This document shows, in pieces, positions 44,961 to 57,162 of a stretch of DNA of 64,000 nucleotides (the stretch's first letter is position 1; the number at the start of each line of letters is the position of its first letter). A program made the translations under genes and the position numbers. The DNA is taken from NCBI GenBank assembly GCA_024291935.2, contig CM044320.1, positions 52,766,001 to 52,830,000 of the forward strand, written 5' to 3'. The notes under the pieces are model-generated. The model saw only the letters and a list, made by a program, of their open reading frames with translations, did no database searches and was not told the origin of the DNA. This stretch comes from Okapia johnstoni (taxonomy: Eukaryota; Chordata; Mammalia; Artiodactyla; Giraffidae).

Positions 44961-46935
44961 GGTCAGGGACCTGCCTTCAGACTCCAAAGGCTGTGCTCAA
45001 AATGACCTTCCCCCACCACCAGCAATCAAACTAAGCTTAGCAACAGAATTGAAAATAGGAAAAGATCTGATAGCAGTTTAAGAAACAGTTGCATGCAACT
45101 GATCCACTTTGGTCCCTCTTATTGGACCTTAAGGTCTGTAACTGCGAATGATGTTGGTGTCTAGTAGCTATGACTACTCTGTTTATTCATTTGTATTTCA
45201 GCCTTATCTTGGTTATCACTATATTTTAAATTCATGAGCATTTAACTCAGCCTTAACCTGTGGGCAGTAATGTGTACTAATGCTTGAAGTGGTAATTCTC
45301 AAAGAATTTTGCCTTTTAAATGGGGATTTTAGGAGATTTTGCTTCTGATGGGGAAGCAATGGCCTCAAGGGAACTATTTGGGGGCAAGAGAAGTTCTTTC
45401 CCTACATTATGGGCAATAGTAAGTTTATTTATATATTTAAAGTATGAGTTTCCAACTAGTACAGAACTTGCTTTGTTTATAAATTTTATGCAGTGCCAAA
45501 AGTTATCTAAGAGAAGGATCAGAAATATTTGATGGCTTAGGAAAAGGGGTCTTTAACACTGAAAACTGTTACTTGTCCTGTAAAGACAGTAACCTTTACA
45601 CCCTGTGAGCCCAATTTTCCACTTAAGATTAAGAAGCTTGTTGGACCACAGACTGATTTGTTTCAGGGCTGACCTAATTTCTTGCAGACTCTCTGGACCT
45701 GTGCTAATTTGCAAGGCTGGCCTAGTACGTCATGTGTACTGTACCCTAATATTCTTTGAAGGCAAATGATGATGATCTTGCATTTCAAGGCAGGTAATTA
45801 TGGCCCAAGAACCTTCCTGGCAAACTGCAAGCTCCTCTGACACCAGACTATAAGGAATTCAATTCTCCAATAAGAATGTAGAAATATTCTTTGATTAAGA
45901 TTTTTATCATGTCTCTAAGTGAGCAGTAAAAATGCTAAGACTTTAAAGAATTTAGGCCTAAAGAAATAATTCATCCTTGGGGCATTTACAAAAAGTATTA
46001 ATAGACCTTTTAAAAAAGTCAGCTTGGTAAGTTCTTTCTCTTCTCATCTTCTTATTCTTACATAACAGACATGTCCACTTCAGATCAAAACCTGATATAA
46101 TTTGCCACTGAGTACTGTCTTTTATACTGATGAAACTGAAGCTGCAGGATAAATGTAAATTAAAATGGTCAGAGAGGATGAAAGAAAATAAAAATAAAAC
46201 ACACAAAGTAGATTATTCCCCCTTGATCTGACTGCCCTCAGAAATAGCTTTCATACTTTAGACACATATCAGTCACTGGTAAAAGAAAATGTAACCGATT
46301 AAATTCAAATACTTGAATTATGAAACATTGTATCTTAGTCATTTTCCTCCTTGCACACACACTCAAGCTAACAATGCATAACTTTCAGTAGTTTTTGAGA
46401 GCTCATCTGAATATTTAAATGGGTGCTATACTCTGAAACATCACTGTGGTAAGATGGATATTTCCATTTTCTTCAGTTTATATTTAAATAATTTTTAAAA
46501 ATATTTTTGAGATGTTATCTTTCTGATAATGAGAAGCAGCTATTAAGATATCTTTTCTATTTCCTTGTCACTGCCCTTTATTCTTTTTACTGTAGGAAAG
46601 AATAGAGCTTTTCAACTGTCTGACAGCTAAATCATGTAAATAGCTTCCTTATAAATAATGTAAATTGCTATCTCCTTATAATTAAGGAAATTAAGTGTCT
46701 GCAGGCTGCAGGGATCCTTTTGCCCATTCAAGAGTCTCTATCATTTAAAGTCACTGTTAGAGAAAGAATAAAGTTAATATTCTTTCTATTCCTTATGTGG
46801 TTGTTAATCATTTGGACTGTCCCAAATATGTAAGATATTTTTTTTAAAAAAAGCATGATCACCTTTCTTACCTCACTATCTAATATTTAGACCATTCTTA
46901 ACTTCATGCTTTCCTTCAGTGAAATACAGCCATTT
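44961..46935. other. Upstream intergenic DNA, nothing recognised
   Basis: Nearly 2 kb without a SINE or LINE that I recognise, unusual for this window. No long open frame with family features. Confidence 0.6.
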
Positions 46936-48085
46936 CTTTCAGTTCAGTTCAGTCGCTCAGTCGTGTCTTACTCTTTGTGATGCCATGGACTGCAGCACGC
47001 CAGGCCTCCCTGTCCATCACCAACTCCTAGAGCTTGTTCAAACTCATGTTCATCAAGTCGGTGATGCCATCCAACCATTTCATCCTCTGTCATCCCCTTC
47101 TCCTGCCTTCAATCTTACCCAGCATAAGGATCTCTTCTAATGAGTTGGCTCTTCCCATCAGGCTCTTCGCATTGACTTCAGTATCAGTCCTTCCAATGAA
47201 TAATCGGGACTGATTTGGCTAGTTTGATCTCCCTGCAGTCCCAGGGACTCTCAAGAGTCTTCTCCAACACCACAGTTCAAAAGCATCAATTCTTCCACAC
47301 TCAGCCTTCTTTATAGTCCAACTCTCACATCCATACATGACCACTGGAAAAACCATAGCCTTGACTAGACAGACCTTTGTTAAAGTAATGTCTCTGCTTT
47401 TAAATATGCTGTCTAGATTGGTCATAACTTTTCTTCCAAGGAGTAAGTGTCTTTTAATTTCATGGCTGCAGTCACCATCTGCAGTGATTTTGGAGCCCCC
47501 AAAAATGAAGTCTGACACTGTTTCCACTGTTTCCCCATCTATTTGCCACAAAGTGATGGGACCAGATGCCATGATCTCAGTTTTCTGAATGTTGAGCTTT
47601 AAGCCAACTTTTTTACTCTCCTCTTTCACTTTCATCAAGAGGCTTTTCAGTTCCTCTTTGCTTTCTGCTATAAGAGTGGTGTCATCTGCATATCTGAAGT
47701 TATTGATATTTCTCCCAGCAATCTTGATTCCAGCTTGTTCTTCACCCAGCCTCAGCATTTCTCATGATGCACTCTGCATATAAGTTAAATAAGCAGGGTG
47801 ACAATATACAGCCTTGATGTACTCCTTTCCCGATTTGGAACCAGTCTGTTGTTCCATGTCCAGTTCTAACCGTTGCTTCCTGACTTGCATACAGATTTCT
47901 CAAGAGGCAGGTCAGGTGGTCTGGTATTCCCATCTCTTGAAGAATTTTCTACAGTTTGTTGTGATCCACACAGTCAAAGGCTTTGACAGAGTCAATAAAG
48001 CAGAAACAGATGTTTTTCTGAACTCTCTTGCTTTTTCGATGATCCAATGGATGTTGGCAATTTGATCTCTGGATCCTTCAATAAA
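46936..48085 (-). mobile_element. BovB (RTE LINE), reverse transcriptase region
   Basis: About 1.15 kb in reverse orientation, 3' tail (TCAGTTCAGTTCAG) at the left. The longest minus-strand frame is 179 codons (47219-47758) and includes the intact YADD at 47681-47692; an adjoining frame (47742-47933) carries the preceding palm region. Frame-broken and 5' truncated. No target duplication seen. Confidence 0.93.
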
Positions 48086-48220
48086 AAATAAATTAAAAAA
48101 AAGAAAGACCAGATAAGGAAACTGGGTACATAAAACAGGTTTACTTATCACAGGCTACCAGTGGAAGTCAGTGTAGTCAGGATACACAACAAAGATATCA
48201 GCAACATTATCAAAAGGAGA

Positions 48221-48488
48221 GATGAATGGCACCCCACTCCAGTACTCTTGCCTGGAAAATCCCATGGATGGAGGAGCCTGGTAGGCTGCAGTCCATGGGG
48301 TCACTAGGAGTCCGACACGACTGAGTGATTTCACTTTCACTTTTCACTTTCATGAATTGGAGAAGGAAATGGAAACCCACTCCAGTGTTCTTGCCTGGAG
48401 AATCCCAGGGACGGGGGAGCCTGGTGGGCTGCTGTCTATGGGGTCGCATAGAGTGGGACACGACTGAAGCGACTTAGCAGCAGCAGCA
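48221..48488 (+). mobile_element. Bov-A2 SINE
   Basis: Two BovA monomers (ATGGCACCCCACTCCAGTAC and GGAGAAGGAAATGGAAACCC) ending GACTTAGCAGCAGCAGCA. Confidence 0.9.
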
Positions 48489-48549
48489 TCCTCACCAGTG
48501 GTGCACAATGCTGGATGATAATAGCCAGGTGTCTTTTAAGTCTCTGATG

Positions 48550-49169
48550 GGGAAACAATGGAAACAGTGAGAGACTTTATTTTGGGGGCTCCAAAATCAC
48601 TCCAGATGGTGACTACAGCCATGAAATTAAAAGACGCTTGCTCCTTGGAAGAAAAGCTATGACCAACTTAGACAGCATATTAAAAAGCAGAAACATTACT
48701 TTGCCAACAAAGGTCCATCTAGTCAAAGCTATGGTTTTTCCAGTAGTCATGTATGGATGTAAGATTTGGGCAATAAAGAAAGCTGAACGCAGAATTAATG
48801 CTTCTGAATTGTGGTGTTGGAGAAGACTCTTGAGAGTCCCTTGGACTACAAGGAGATCCAAACAGTCCATCCTAAAGGAAATCAGTCCTGAATACTCATT
48901 GGAACGACTGATGCCAAAGCTGAAGTTCCAATACTTTGACCACCTGATGCGAAGATCTGACTCATTTGAAAAGACCCTGACGCTGGGAAAGATTGAAGGC
49001 AGGAGGAGAAGGGAATGACAGAGGATGAGAGGGTTGGATGGCATCACGAACTCAATGGACATGAGTCTGAGTAAGCTTCGGGAGTTGGTGGTGAACAGGG
49101 AAGCCTGGTGTGCTGCAGTCCATGTGGTCACAAAGAGTCAGACATGACTGAGTGACTAAACTGACTGAC
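48550..49169 (+). mobile_element. BovB (RTE LINE), 5' truncated, with target-site duplication
   Basis: From GGGAAACAATGGAAACAGTG to AGTGACTAAACTGACTGAC. The 126-codon frame at 48638-49018 is the C-terminal BovB region. Flanked by TAAGTCTCTGATG at 48537-48549 and 49170-49182. Confidence 0.93.
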
Positions 49170-49684
49170 TAAGTCTCTGATGCTTGAACAAATGTCTGCA
49201 GTTCCTCTGGAGTGCAGTGTTGCTTCAATTTAATACTCTGGTGTGTGGACAGTTTCAGATACCTCCACTTGGCTCTTCTACCAAGCTCTAACGCCACAGG
49301 TTAGGAATCCCATGTTAGGGTTCTTCTAGATACTAAGTCTCACCTTCAATCAAAGGTTTTGGGTTTTTGAATGGCCTGAGATCTGGAAACTAGATGAGGA
49401 AGCACAATTTTCCATTGAAGCAACTAATATCAGACTTTTGCTTACCATTTCTTGACTTTCCTGATTATACTATCAAGCAGCAACTTTGTTGCCTTCTCAT
49501 CCATCTATCTTGACCCTGTAACACCATGATTCATCAGCCAACACTGCATATCCCTATAGGTAGAGGCACCTTGGTTGTCACTCTGGCCTGGGCTATCCAT
49601 TATGTTAATGACATCTCATGCTGGCCTTTGTTAACTGCTACCACCTGGCTTTGCCATTTTGGAATTACATCACCCCCACTAATA

Positions 49685-49907
49685 TTATGGGCTTCCCCAG
49701 TGGCTGAGCAGTAAAGAATCTGCCTGCAATGCATGAGGCATAGGAGACATGGGTTCGAGCCCATGTCTCCTGTCAGGAAGATCCCCTGGAGGAGGGCATG
49801 GCAACCCACTCCAATATTCTTGGCTGGAGAATCCCATGAACAGAGGAGCCTGGTGGGCTACAGTCCACAGGGTCATGAAGAATCAGTCATGATTGAGCAA
49901 CTGAGCA
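49685..49907 (+). mobile_element. Bov-tA SINE with target-site duplication
   Basis: GGGCTTCCCCAGTGGCTGAG head to GATTGAGCAACTGAG. Flanked by CCACTAATA at 49908-49916 and a one-base-different copy (CCCACTAATA context) at 49676-49684. A palindromic GACATGGGTTCGAGCCCATG marks the B box. Confidence 0.87.
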
Positions 49908-50283
49908 CCACTAATACGATGAGACTAAAGTTCCTGGCAGAATCCCTTACTGCCCACAGCCCTGGCCCACAGAAGACAGAAATCTTCCAAGCTTCTCCAA
50001 AGATGCTGTTACTCACCTTGTCATCACCTTCCTTGCATCCTCAGTGGAGTCGTCCTCTGGCCAACTAGGGAAACGTAGTCAAAAGGTAGGTTCTTTAGGA
50101 CTATGTAAAAAATCCATTCTAACATTTCTATCTCTCTGGGCTTTCTGGCCCTGTCTTCAAAATCATATCAAGGAAGTGCTGCATCTTAACTTCATTTGAT
50201 ATAGAACATTATCAGATCCTCACTTCCAGAAACCACCTTGTTATGTGATTAGGAATTCTGAATCGTGGCTGAGCCCCCTATAT

Positions 50284-50502
50284 TGGGTTCGCTTGGTAGC
50301 TCATTGGTAAAGAATCTGCCTGCCAATGCAGGAGATGTGGGTTCGATCCCTGAGTTGAGAAAATCCCCTGGAGGATGAAATGGCAACCCACTCCAGTATT
50401 CTTACCTGGGAGATTCCATGGACAGAGGAGCCTAGTGGGCTACAGTCCATGGGGTTGCAATAGAGTCAGACACAACTTAGCAACTGAACAGCAACAACAA
50501 CC
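50284..50502 (+). mobile_element. Bov-tA SINE
   Basis: GGGTTCGCTTGGTAGCTCAT head, B box GGGTTCGATCCCTGAG, and CAACTGAACAGCAACAACAA end. Confidence 0.87.
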
Positions 50503-51344
50503 CCCATATTAATGAATTCTACCCCATCCAGCCTTGTATTCGTTCCGTCCTCCTGGTCTAACATACTCAAAATACCCTCCAAACACATGTTACCCCCAGT
50601 TTCAGCTAATACCTGTAAGCCAGATCCTGCAATTCCTTTGGCATGTGGGCTATTTCTTCCCAGAACACAGCTTGTATTTTCCTGTTCAGTCTGTGCTGAA
50701 ATGTGTTTGATTTTTAGCCAGGAGGTAATGAAGGGTGTTGGGGGCATATCTAGAGGGAAACAAGAATCATCTTGAAAGGCACCTGCTTCAGATTAGGTCA
50801 TTGCACGTTCCTCCAGGCCAAAAAAAAAAAAAAAGACTGTTTTTCTCTGGCAGTTGGTTAGAGGATGTTTCTGCGACCCTGGAGGGTTCAGAGGAATTCA
50901 AGAGCTCAAAATTAGACTTGTCTACCTAAATATCTCCATTTTATATCTCTGAATCCCATTATTTTCTTGGAACCTCTGCTACATAATCAGACATGGGCCC
51001 AAGTTTTAGCAAAGTCTACACAGTCATTACCCTGAGCTGCAATAGAGGCAATCTGACTTTTAGAGAATGCTTGAAGAGCTTCCAGTGCCTCAAAGGAAGC
51101 CATCCTACAATCCCTTTCATTAATATTGCCCCATACTGACTAAGTACAATAGCTGTTCGACCTCCCCTTACTTTGCTGTCTACCTACACCTCATCACAAT
51201 GAAACCATGGGTGAAATCACTGCATGCCAACCCAACTTATGACCACAATTGGCTCCCTATTGCTTTCAGATGGGGGTGATTCAACTCTAAAATCCCATCC
51301 TGGGGAGTCCACTTTTTATAGGTCATTTTATAGCTCACTACTTT

Positions 51345-51545
51345 GGACTTCCCTGGTAGCTAGGTCGGTAAAGAATCTGCCTGCGCAGGAGATTGAGGTT
51401 CGATCCCTGGGTCTGGAAGATCCCCTGAAGAAGGAAAAGACAACCATTCCTGTATCGTGCCTGGAAAGTTTCATGAACAAAGGAGCCTGGTGGGCTGCAG
51501 TTCATGGGGTTGCAAGAGTCGGACACAACTTAACGACTAAAACCA
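51345..51545 (+). mobile_element. Bov-tA SINE
   Basis: GGACTTCCCTGGTAGCTAGG head, B box AGGTTCGATCCCTGGG, and GTCGGACACAACTTAACGAC end. Confidence 0.87.
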
Positions 51546-51571
51546 AATCATTGTGTTAACCTGGGTTCTCT

Positions 51572-51745
51572 AGACAACAGTTCAGTTCAGTTGCTCAGTC
51601 GTGTCCAACTCTTTGTGACCCCATGGACTGCAGCACACCATACTTCTCTGTCCATCACCAACTCCCGGAGCTTGCTCAAACTCACGTCTATTGAGTCAGT
51701 GGTGATGCCATCCAATGGTCTCATCCTCTGTCGTCGCCTTCTGGT
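51572..51745 (-). mobile_element. BovB 3' end fragment (antisense)
   Basis: AGTTCAGTTCAGTTGCTCAG tail, CCAACTCCCGGAGCTTGCTC and CTCATCCTCTGTCGTCGCCT. Very short. Confidence 0.87.
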
Positions 51746-51821
51746 AAAAGCTTAAGTGCTTGCGCTTTGTTTGGAAGTGATTCCCCTGAAGCAAGAAGTA
51801 GGAGAAAAGGAAGTGACATTA

Positions 51822-52247
51822 GCTCTGATGTTAATTTCATGTGTCCATTTGACTGAGCTAAGGGAAGCCCAGCTAGCTAGTAAAACATTATTTGTGGGTG
51901 TGTCTGTTAGAGTGTAAAATATTAACATTAGAATCAGTAGACTGAGTAAAGAACATGGCCCTCATCAATGGAGTGGGCATCAACCAGTGCCCTGAGGATC
52001 CAAATAGAACAAAAGGGCAGAGGAAGAGCAAATCTGTTCTCTCCGCTTGAGCTGGGAAATCTTTTTGCTCCTGCCTTGGACGTCAGCACTCCTGGTTCTC
52101 AGGCTTTGTCATGAACTGAATTACCACTGGCTTTCCTGGTTCTCCAGTTTTCAGACAGCAGATCATGGGGCTTCTCAACCTCCATAATCACAAGTCAGTT
52201 CCTTGTCAATTTATGTATATTCCTTATACATATTTCCTATTAATCTG
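51822..52247 (+). mobile_element. Old LTR-like repeat
   Basis: GTGTCCATTTGACTGAGCTA, GCTAGTAAAACATTATTTGT, GAATCAGTAGACTGAGTAAA, GCTTCTCAACCTCCATAATC. A mammalian interspersed repeat that I take for an LTR; family not certain. Confidence 0.55.
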
Positions 52248-52344
52248 GCAATGAATTTTTTCTTTTGATCATGCTGTCTGGCATGTGGGGCTCTTAGTTT
52301 TCTGACCAGGAATTGAAACCGTTCCCTCTGCATTGGAAGCTGTA
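52248..52344 (-). mobile_element. CHR-type SINE fragment (antisense)
   Basis: CTGGCATGTGGGGCTCTTAG, CTGACCAGGAATTGAAACCG and CTCTGCATTGGAAGC are the complement of a CHR SINE. Confidence 0.6.
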
Positions 52345-53202
52345 TGAATACCTTAAACTTTGGAAATAGCTTTGGAACTGGGTAATGAAAAGAGGCTGGA
52401 AGAGTTTTAGTGTGCATGCTAGAAAAAGCCTCCATTCCTCATGAATGGACCTCTCTAGAAAAAGAGGAGAGGAGATGTTGTAGAGAAAGCCTCAGTCTTC
52501 TTAGAGAATAACTAAGTAATCTTGAACAGAATTTTGGTACATATATGGATAGTAAGTGCCATTCTGGTGAAAATGAGGAATCTATTATTGGACAACAGAG
52601 GAAAGGTTATTCTATGAAAGTGGCAAAGAACTTGACTGAATTGTGTTTGTATTCTAGTGTTTTATGGAAGGTAAAACTTGGGAACAATGAAATGAATATT
52701 TAGCTGAAGCAATCTCTAAGCAAAGTGCTGAAGGTATAGTGTGGTTCCTCCTGACAACCTATAGGACAACATGAAAAGAGAGAAATGACCAAGCCAAAAG
52801 GAAGCTTAAAGATTTGGAAAATTCTCAGCCTATTCATAGGATAAAAAATGAGGAAGAATATTTGAAAGAGAACACAAAGAGATCATTCGATAAGGAGTTT
52901 ATTATGGATCAGTCATCTCCTACAGAACCTAGGAGCTGTTGTTCAAAACACTGGAAGAATGATCACATGGGCAATTCAGAGATCATCAGGGATGGTGCTT
53001 CCATGAGACCCAGTGTGCATGGGCCCAGAGACAGAGCCATTTCCCAGGAGGGCACACAGTGTCCAGCACTGCATCACAATTCGGGATCTTCAGTTACCCT
53101 AGATGCAATTTCAACGAGCACCAGTGGCTGCCTCTCCAGCAGGGCACTTGAATGTGCTCAGAACACTTACGTTAGCCTACAGTTGGGCAGAATCATCTAA
53201 CA
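52345..53202 (+). mobile_element. MaLR/ERVL-type internal region remnant
   Basis: CTTTGGAACTGGGTAATGAA, GAGGCTGGAAGAGTTTTAGT, GTGGCAAAGAACTTGACTGA and AAGCAAAGTGCTGAAGGTAT are familiar from the non-coding internal part of MaLR retroelements. The 128-codon frame inside it (52814-53200) has no family feature and is not called a gene. Confidence 0.6.
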
Positions 53203-53204
53203 CA

Positions 53205-53515
53205 GCCTGTTTCACAATAAAGTGTTGAATATCTCATGTAATTTATTGAATACTGTATTGAAAGTGAAAATAGAATGGTAATATGTGTACAGAATGGTTG
53301 TCAGTGTATTTATTGGTTGTTTACCTTCCTGATCATGAGGCTGACTGGGAGCTGTGGCTCACTGCCACTGCCCACGAGAGAGTAGCAGACCACCATTATC
53401 ACCAGCCTGGGAAAGATCAAAACTCAGCATTCAAAAAAGTTTCTACTGAACATGCATCACTTTTATGCCATCATAAAGTCAAAAATTGTAAGTCAGGGAC
53501 CATCTATAGTAGACC
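53205..53515 (+). mobile_element. Tigger (TcMar) DNA transposon 3' end
   Basis: GTTTACCTTCCTGATCATGA, GACTGGGAGCTGTGGCTCAC and the terminal AAGTCAGGGACCATCTATAG match the Tigger1/MER2 end with its inverted terminal repeat. Confidence 0.7.
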
Positions 53516-53624
53516 TCTCTGTTTTGACATGAAAATAACTTTAAGGATTTTTTAATTAAAAAAGAAATTTTAGAATGATGTAAACAATATGTTATCATTT
53601 ATCTATATGAAAGAACCACAAAAT

Positions 53625-53700
53625 GATACTATAATATAAATATATAATATATATTGTAAATATATATTATATATTATAATATATAATATTTTTATGTGTG
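53625..53700. repeat. AT-rich (TA)n-like tract
   Basis: Composed almost only of ATATAATATA-type sequence; a likely local melting or cruciform site. Confidence 0.85.
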
Positions 53701-54288
53701 TGTATATTATAAGAGCCCCGGGCAAGATGGGAAAGTGAAAGAGAGGATAAATGTGCTGAGAAGTTCTGAAAAAGTCCTCAATAAATTATTGAAACTGATT
53801 ATGTCTGGCAGGGAACTAGAATTGAAAATGGGGATCCAGTGAGATTTTAGCCTTGTCTTTTTTTTTTTTTAAAACAAAGAAAAGATCTTCCTGTAGTATC
53901 AATGTAATTAAAGTTAGTTTTAAAATGTAACAGTAACTGTAAAGTAAAACTTTTCTTTTTTTCTTTTTGGCATCCCTGAGTGAGTAAAGTAAAACTTTAG
54001 GTTATGAGGATCTTTGTTCTGTGTTCTTTTTGGTATATTCGTTTTTTTACAATGAACATGTATTAGTTTCATTGTAAAAAAAAAATACCTTTTTTGAAAG
54101 AATGAAGATATGTAACAATATACATACCAACTAAAACTAAAAATTCCATATTCCTTAGCTAGACAAAATTTCCACTAACTGCATCATTTGGCGGGGGGAG
54201 TATTTAGAAGAAGCACAATCTTGAACTACATACTATTTGCTTTGTTTCCTGAATCTCAGAAATAGGAGAAAACGTTTGGTTTGGCGGT
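53701..54288. other. Intergenic, nothing recognised
   Basis: AT-rich with short poly(T) and poly(A) runs near 53861 and 54080. No gene or repeat identified. Confidence 0.6.
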
Positions 54289-54593
54289 ACTTCCCTGATA
54301 TTATAGTCAATAAGAATCCACTTGCCAGTGCAGGGAACACAGGTTTGATCCCTGGGCCAGGAAGATTCCACAAGCCTAAGAGCAACTAAAGCCCACACAC
54401 TGCAACTGCTGAGCCCTTGTGCTCCAACTACTGAAGCCCAAGTGCCTAGAGCCTGTGCTCCGCAACAAGATAAGCCACCAGGATGAGAAGCTGGTGCACC
54501 ACAGCAGAGAGTAGCTCCTGCCCACCGGGACTAGAGAAAGCCCTTGTGCAGCAGTGAAGACCCAATCCAACCATAAATACATAAATAAGAAAA
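54289..54593 (+). mobile_element. CHR-1-like SINE, long form
   Basis: GGTACTTCCCTGATATTATA head, GGTTTGATCCCTGGGCCAGG, AGCAACTAAAGCCCACACAC, GAGAAGCTGGTGCACCACAG and an AAATACATAAATAAG tail. Confidence 0.82.
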
Positions 54594-54617
54594 TGTCTTT
54601 GATTCATTTTGATTCAC

Positions 54618-54690
54618 TGTAGCCTGGCAAGCTACAGTCCATGGGGATGCAAATCGTCGGACATGACAGAGCAACTAAACAGTATGGATA
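54618..54690 (+). mobile_element. Bov-tA/BovA 3' fragment
   Basis: GTAGCCTGGCAAGCTACAGT and CCATGGGGATGCAAATCGTC, the last part of a BovA. Confidence 0.75.
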
Positions 54691-55249
54691 TTTAAGACTG
54701 AACTCCAACCCTTAGGGTCAACATGGACCCCACCAAACGTCCTACCTCTCCTTTACATTCTCCATACCACCAACTTTCTTCATTTACAATGAATTAAAAT
54801 ACTATGACTCCTAGTGTATTACAGGCAAGAAATAAAGAGGAATGCACAAGAGATGTGGAAATCCAGAACATTAGGTCTCCTAAGGAAGAGCTTAAGCAAC
54901 GTGGAGATTGGAAGATTACTGAAAAGAGGCCTCTCCAATGATCTTACCCGTCACATAACAAGTTGTTTAAAGAAAAAAAAATTTTATCTGACTTTCTGGA
55001 TTGGTCATAAAACCTCAGTCTAATGGTTTCCAAACCTTTTTACTAGAATGTGTGATCAGAAATACAAAGAGCATTATGACCATAATTTTAATTTGATTCC
55101 TGTCAGGGAGTTGCATTTAAATGCCTTTGGTTTTATCTGTTACCAAACTGGGATTAAAAACCTGCAAAGTCTTAGGGTTTTTGTACTGTTTCATTCTTCC
55201 TCTCTTGAGAATCAGCGGATTCTTTTCTGATCTCACATCTTTCTTCTTT

Positions 55250-55556
55250 AACAAATTATTTATTTTGGTTGTGGTGGGTCTTCGTTGCTGGGTGGGCTTT
55301 CTCTAGTCATGGGTAGAAGGGGCTACTCTCTTGTTGTCATGCTTGTGCATCTCGTTGCTGTGGCTTCTCTTGCTGCAGAGCATGGACTCTAGGGCCCTCG
55401 GGCTTTAGTGGTTGTGGATTCTGGGCTCTAAAATACAGGTTCAGTAGTTGTGGCGCATGGGCTTAGTATGTGGAATCTTCTCAGACTAGGGATCAAACCC
55501 ATGTGTCCTGCATTGGCAGGCAGATTCTTTACCACTGAGCCACCAGGGAAGCCCCT
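55250..55556 (-). mobile_element. CHR-1-like SINE, long form (antisense)
   Basis: TTTTGGTTGTGGTGGGTCTT, GCATCTCGTTGCTGTGGCTT, GGGCTTTAGTGGTTGTGGAT and the head CCACTGAGCCACCAGGGAAG. Confidence 0.85.
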
Positions 55557-56591
55557 TCCACATCTTTCTTGTGGTACCTTGGCAACTACAGCCAATAGCA
55601 ACCAACACATGCTTTTTGTTTCCCTTCACCTAAAGCCCCAAGTTGATTCAGTATATTTTATGCTACCAAGTTATTGCAGATGTCAGTTTTACCAAATGTT
55701 TTATCACAAAATAACATGAGTAGTCATCTTTCTAGGCTCCAAGAACAATTTCCTTGCTTCCCACTCTCTGGCTCTGTAGTCAGTGCTACACATCTTAAGT
55801 TTCTTTTAAAGCAGCACCCTAATTTCAGTACAAAACACTACATCAGTCTCCTTAGACTAAATTATGCTAGAGTAACAAATAATACCGTATCTCCATGGCT
55901 TACAAAAACAAAATTTTATCCTTTGCTCACATCATGAATAATGTAGTTCAGCTAATCTCTGCTCCACACACTCTTTATCTTGGGACTAAGGCTGGAAGAG
56001 CAAGCCGTATGTGGGCCATTGTAAAACTTGAAGCAGAGGAGGAAAAATGATGGCGGAACCATTCAATGGCTCTTTAAGCTTCTGTCCCAAATTGGCACCA
56101 ATCACTTTCACTTACACTTCATTTTCAAGCACAACCCAAACTGTCAAGGCCATTCTCAGTGGGGCCAGGAATTACAATCCTCCCACAGGGAGGAACAGGT
56201 AATATTTTGAATAATACAAGCTACCAGGGTACCTCAACTTTAACATATCCAAACTAAACACACATCTTTCAATCTCCTCCTCTCCTGCTTTCTCTCACTC
56301 ACTAGTGGAGGTGCCAGAATTTTCATACTAGAAGAGGGTTGATGTAGCAATTAGGTTAGAAGGAAGAACTAGGAGACTAGTTTTAAAGCTGCATCTTCCA
56401 GGCAAGCACACAATTGTTATTTAGACTGCATGGTCATTAGATTGGCTTGATGGAGTTGATTGAAATTATGAATTGGCTGAGGTCCCCTTAACTCACTCTC
56501 TTGGCCCCTCCATTGCATATCACCATTGCAGTTACCCAAATAAGAAACAGTGTTATCTTTGAGTTCTTCTATCCTATTTAGCCCCAGTTTT
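55557..56591. other. Intergenic, nothing firm
   Basis: A few L2-like words occur (AACATATCCAAACTAAACAC near 56240) but no repeat can be delimited. No gene seen. Confidence 0.5.
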
Positions 56592-56922
56592 AAACCTGTG
56601 CTATCTGATATGGCAGCCATTAACTCCATATGGATATCAAGCACTTGAAAAGCAACTAGTAAAAACTGAAATGTACTATATATGTAAAATACAAGACAGA
56701 TTTTTAAGACTTTTTTTAAAAAAAAGAATATCAAACATTTTTATATTGATGACATTTTGAAATGACAATATATTAGCTAAATTGAGTTAACTAAAATATA
56801 TTATTAAAATTAATTCTACTTATTTCTATCTTTTTAATATGCTGCTAGATAATTAAAAATGACATACGTGTCCCTCATTTGTGTCTTGCATTATGTTTCT
56901 ATAGGACAGCACTACTCTAGGC
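56592..56922 (-). mobile_element. hAT non-autonomous element, MER58-like
   Basis: Left end GTGCTATCTGATATGGCAGC and right end CTATAGGACAGCACTACTC form imperfect inverted repeats around an AT-rich centre of about 250 bp. Matches the MER58 pattern in reverse orientation. Confidence 0.65.
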
Positions 56923-57162
56923 TGTCTTTTTCTCTTCAGCTCCATGGCCCTAGCCTTAGCTCGGGCCTTCATCCTATTTCAGTGAGGTTCTGCAAAAGCC
57001 TCCACACTAGTGTTTCTGCCTCCATTCTGACCTTTCTCCAACCTTGTCTTCAAAGGGGCTGGAATGATCTTTTAAACTGAAAATCTAGTCATGCTAACAC
57101 AAATAGTTTGATATTGTTCTATGAGTCACCATTATTTTAATTTCATAGTTTCATATTTAAAG

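Larger units (their letters stand above)
49183..51344. other. Unclassified intergenic DNA with two SINEs
   Basis: Apart from two Bov-tA SINEs and a poly(A) run at 50819-50835, the sequence is not assigned. Parts read like degraded coding sequence on the minus strand (see findings). Confidence 0.5.

Noticed and set aside
52814..53200. 128-codon open frame in intergenic DNA
   Set aside because: Lies inside a MaLR-type internal remnant, shows no domain and no splice or promoter context; chance frame.
56417..56734. 105-codon minus-strand frame
   Set aside because: It runs into the MER58-like transposon and has no recognisable family feature.
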